Assembly (NCBI RefSeq): GCF_024807945.1
Contig: NZ_JANUFD010000001.1
Coordinates: 720,559 to 784,558, forward strand
Direction: 5' to 3'
Length of the DNA: 64,000 nt
DNA from: Pseudomonas sp. JUb42
GTDB taxonomy: Bacteria; Pseudomonadota; Gammaproteobacteria; Pseudomonadales; Pseudomonadaceae
Each line of letters begins with the position of its first letter. Position 1 is the first letter of the stretch. The translations under genes and the position numbers were made by a program. Shown one piece after another: positions 61,566-64,000 of the stretch. The notes beneath the pieces are model-generated. The model did not search any database. It saw only the letters and a program-made list of their open reading frames with translations, and had not been told where the DNA came from.

Positions 61566-62511
61566 CGGTGCTGGTGTCGCCGAGATTGGGCCAGATATCG
61601 GCAACCAGAAACAGACGCTCGGCCTCGTCCCAGCTGCCGTCACCATTGGGCACCAGGCGCACCAGCAACTGCGCCGGGGCCAGCGGGTCGAGCTGCTCCA
61701 GCCAGTCCCGCAACTGCTGATCGCTCCAGGCCTCAGGGTAATGCGCGGGCGCCAGCCAGGCATGCCGGGGTAGGGGCTGCCAGCGCCCGGCGGGGCTTTG
61801 CGCGCTAAATGCCGACCAGTCGCGCTGATGCAGCCAACGGCCCTTGAGGTGTTGGCCATGCACCCCGGCTGGCGACTGCGCACAGTTCGGCCACGGATAC
61901 AGCAGATAGCCGCCCAGCCACAGCTCGGCGCTGAAGGTTTCCACGCCCAGCCCGGCCAGCACGGCGCGGCTTTCCGGGCGGGCGGAAATCGGCAATTGGT
62001 GCTGGCTCAGATGATCCAGCTTGCGATCCAGACGGTCATTGCAGCCGGGGCCCAGCCATTGCGCCGGGTCCTGGCCGTCACCCTGCTGCGGGCCGAGATA
62101 GAGCTTGATCGCCAGTTCAATGTGATGCACGCCCTCGCCATCGCGCAGCAGCATGTCCAGTTCGCCCAAGGTATGACCGTCCAGGCGAATCGGCAGGTTG
62201 GCGGCGATCATTTCCACACCGGGGGCGTGCTGCACGGCAAACTGCCACAACCGCTCGTAATACACCCCCAGCCGCCGCGTCGCGCCCAGGGCCAGCCAGT
62301 CGAGCAGGGCGCTGGCGTCGCGGTCCAGAGCCCGCAGGAAGTCCGCCAGCCGCTCCGGCGCCTGCACCCAGTCACTGCCGCTCAAGGGGTGGCGCTGCGG
62401 CCACGGCGTCTGCGCCAGCATCGGCGGCGCAAGGATGACCCAGGCCAGGTCGCGAACCTCGGGCAGGCGCAACTGGCGGGGCAGATCGATCAGGTTCGGA
62501 AATAGAGTCAT
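61528..62511 (-). CDS. DUF1853 family protein
   Basis: 327 residues from [11 protein letters not shown]. Family traits visible: [19 protein letters not shown] near the start, [12 protein letters not shown], and a nuclease-like [24 protein letters not shown] segment (Asp-x-Glu..Glu-x-Lys, PD-(D/E)XK-like; inference). An alternative ATG at 62592 overlaps the tssM stop (ATGA) and would add 27 poorly conserved-looking residues. Function unknown. Confidence 0.8.
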   Translation of the reverse strand: MTLFPNLIDLPRQLRLPEVRDLAWVILAPPMLAQTPWPQRHPLSGSDWVQAPERLADFLRALDRDASALLDWLALGATRRLGVYYERLWQFAVQHAPGVEMIAANLPIRLDGHTLGELDMLLRDGEGVHHIELAIKLYLGPQQGDGQDPAQWLGPGCNDRLDRKLDHLSQHQLPISARPESRAVLAGLGVETFSAELWLGGYLLYPWPNCAQSPAGVHGQHLKGRWLHQRDWSAFSAQSPAGRWQPLPRHAWLAPAHYPEAWSDQQLRDWLEQLDPLAPAQLLVRLVPNGDGSWDEAERLFLVADIWPNLGDTSTATSSVAVPAPPV

Positions 62512-62588
62512 GGGTCGAGAATAGCGGGTATCGGGAGGCGGGGTGTGGAAAGCCTTCGGACTGCGGCTGTCAGGTTCAACGCGATGGC

Positions 62589-64000
62589 TCATGGGTAATC
62601 CCCATTCTTCGCATAGGGCTGTGCCTTGGCTTCTTGCGCAAGAAAAATCTGCCTGGGCAACTTGAACCCCCGCAGCTTGAGCAACGCCAACGGCCCCGCA
62701 CCCAGCTCAGTGCGCAGGTGCCAAGTCAGGTTGAGGCCGTCGGGGGCGGTGATTTCCACGCGGTAGCGGCTGTCGCCATCGTCCAACGATGTGACCTTGG
62801 CTTTTTCCAACAGGCGAATCAGGCCCCAGGTACCGGCGAAGTCGCCGTACAGGCGTTCGCTGGCCTTGACGCTGGTCCAGGTCAGCATCACCCCCGGATG
62901 ATCGCCGCGCCCCGGCCAGTTGAAGCGTTGCCAGAATTCGCGCTGGTTGAAGTAATGGTGCTTTTCGCCATTGAGCACGAAGGTGGTGTTGACGATGTCC
63001 CGCACCGGCTTGCCCTGCAGCTCGAAACTCAGGCCCATGCCGCCATCGGTGTAGAGCACGTCGGCCAGTTCGCCGAGCTGGTTGATGGCTTTGAGAAACT
63101 GCGGATTCAGGCGCAGGCCCTGGCTGTGGCGTGGATCCGCCACCCAGCGGTTGCCTTCCTTGCGCACCACGCCGCTCAACTGATGTTGCAGAAACTGCTC
63201 GATACGCCCGGAGTCGGCGCGGATCAGTTGCCCAAGCATGGGCAGCGAGGCATCGCTATTGGTGGCGGCGAAGGGATAGCGGCTGGCGAAAGCGTTGTTC
63301 CAGTGGTCGACGATTGCCCGCTGCCATTGCTGATTCAGCGCCCGCGCCGAGGGTTGCAGCACGTGTTGCCAAGCCTGGTCCAGGGGCTGCACGAACAGGG
63401 TCTGGCCAATCGTGCCCCACTCGGCGCCGAGGCTGGCGGCGATCAGGTTGGCGTAGGACTGGGTGTCGGTGAGCTCGACGCTATTGCCCTGAAATACATT
63501 CTGCGCCAGGGCCTGGCTGATGGCTTGGGGATCGGTTGCCTGACTGATCTGTTGCAGCTTCAGACGGACCCGCGTCACTTGGGTGAGAAAGGCTTGCAGG
63601 CTCAGGCTGTCGTTGGTCTTGCTGTCCGGGTCGGTGCCCAGCAGGGCCAGCAAGGGACCGAAGGTGGCGTCCAGCGGACCGGTCGGGCCTTGGCCCAGTT
63701 GATCAATGGCCGGGACTTTATCCTTGGCAATCAGCTGCTGCGCCGACTGCATCAGGGAGTCGGCCAGGGCCTGACTGCGAGTCCCCGCCCGCCCCTGATA
63801 CGCGAGGGCATTGACCAGGGCAATCAGCGGCGACTGACGCACATCGCTCATCATCGTCAGTTGGTCGATGACTTCACCGAGGCTATCGGTCCGGTGCCAA
63901 CGCAGGCTATTGAGAAAATCCAGCCAGACGCCGCTGTAGTCCTGAAAATAGCGCTCAGTCAGACGCTGCTTGAGCATCGCCGGGGTCAACTCCACCGCCA
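62589..64000 (-). CDS. tssM: Type VI secretion membrane subunit TssM (IcmF), C-terminal part
   Basis: The last 470 codons of a large gene cut by the right window edge; full TssM is about 1100-1300 residues. The segment [33 protein letters not shown] and the beta-rich C-terminal domain ([26 protein letters not shown]...[12 protein letters not shown]) are typical of the periplasmic part that binds TssJ. This shows a T6SS cluster to the right. The stop overlaps a possible DUF1853 start. Confidence 0.93.
   Translation of the reverse strand, partial: AVELTPAMLKQRLTERYFQDYSGVWLDFLNSLRWHRTDSLGEVIDQLTMMSDVRQSPLIALVNALAYQGRAGTRSQALADSLMQSAQQLIAKDKVPAIDQLGQGPTGPLDATFGPLLALLGTDPDSKTNDSLSLQAFLTQVTRVRLKLQQISQATDPQAISQALAQNVFQGNSVELTDTQSYANLIAASLGAEWGTIGQTLFVQPLDQAWQHVLQPSARALNQQWQRAIVDHWNNAFASRYPFAATNSDASLPMLGQLIRADSGRIEQFLQHQLSGVVRKEGNRWVADPRHSQGLRLNPQFLKAINQLGELADVLYTDGGMGLSFELQGKPVRDIVNTTFVLNGEKHHYFNQREFWQRFNWPGRGDHPGVMLTWTSVKASERLYGDFAGTWGLIRLLEKAKVTSLDDGDSRYRVEITAPDGLNLTWHLRTELGAGPLALLKLRGFKLPRQIFLAQEAKAQPYAKNGDYP

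Overview
The window is a stretch of a Pseudomonas chromosome, probably of the P. fluorescens/P. putida side of the genus. The evidence is the gene order (ycaR-kdsB-murB-rne; rluC to the fab cluster, pilZ and tatD; fimV-truA-trpF-accD-folC-cvpA-purF-metZ), the dense REP/REPIN palindromes typical of fluorescent pseudomonads, and the high-GC codon use. Species cannot be fixed from the sequence alone.

Layout. 1-6.0 kb: envelope and wall genes (ycaR end, kdsB, murB), a MobA/MocA-like nucleotidyltransferase and RNase E. 6.7-20.4 kb: a long plus-strand core block with rluC, a HAD phosphatase, sppA, (minus) yceF, yceD-rpmF-plsX-fabD-fabG-acpP-fabF-pabC-mltG-tmk-holB-pilZ-tatD, i.e. fatty-acid/phospholipid synthesis with wall and replication functions. 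20.4-24.0 kb: the sRNA gene rgsA on the minus strand, a TetR regulator, a moaA-type radical SAM gene, a lipoprotein and a DUF1285 protein. 24.1-37.0 kb: a second core block (Asd-like pseudoenzyme, fimV, truA, trpF, accD, folC, SPOR protein, cvpA, purF, metZ, SDR). 37.1-37.6 kb: tRNA-Val and two identical tRNA-Asp genes. 37.9-48.5 kb: a mosaic of single genes (DUF2242 lipoprotein, ilvA, AraC regulator, nitrilase-like protein, TerC, a large HrpK-like protein, sodC). 48.7-53.9 kb: the tricarballylate/citrate cluster tcuR-tcuA-tcuB-tcuC. 54.3-61.6 kb: fadH, a D-cysteine desulfhydrase-like enzyme, an MHS-family transporter behind a sigma54-type promoter, and an fsr-arsB pair. 61.5-64 kb: a DUF1853 protein and the 3' end of tssM, so a type VI secretion cluster continues beyond the right edge.

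The most interesting signals lie outside the large genes. The leader of ilvA looks like a complete transcription attenuator: a 21-codon peptide with three consecutive Ile codons, three mutually exclusive arms and a U-run, followed by a second Ile/Leu/Val-rich micro-ORF whose stop overlaps the ilvA start. The rgsA sRNA carries a segment complementary to the acpP Shine-Dalgarno in the same window. rluC, yceD and the ilvA leader peptide all have promoter -10 elements placed so that their mRNAs would be leaderless or nearly so. Also notable are an Asd paralogue without catalytic Cys and His, a nitrilase-like protein without its catalytic Cys, an orphan HrpK-like protein with an internal tandem duplication, and the absence of ptpA between kdsB and murB.
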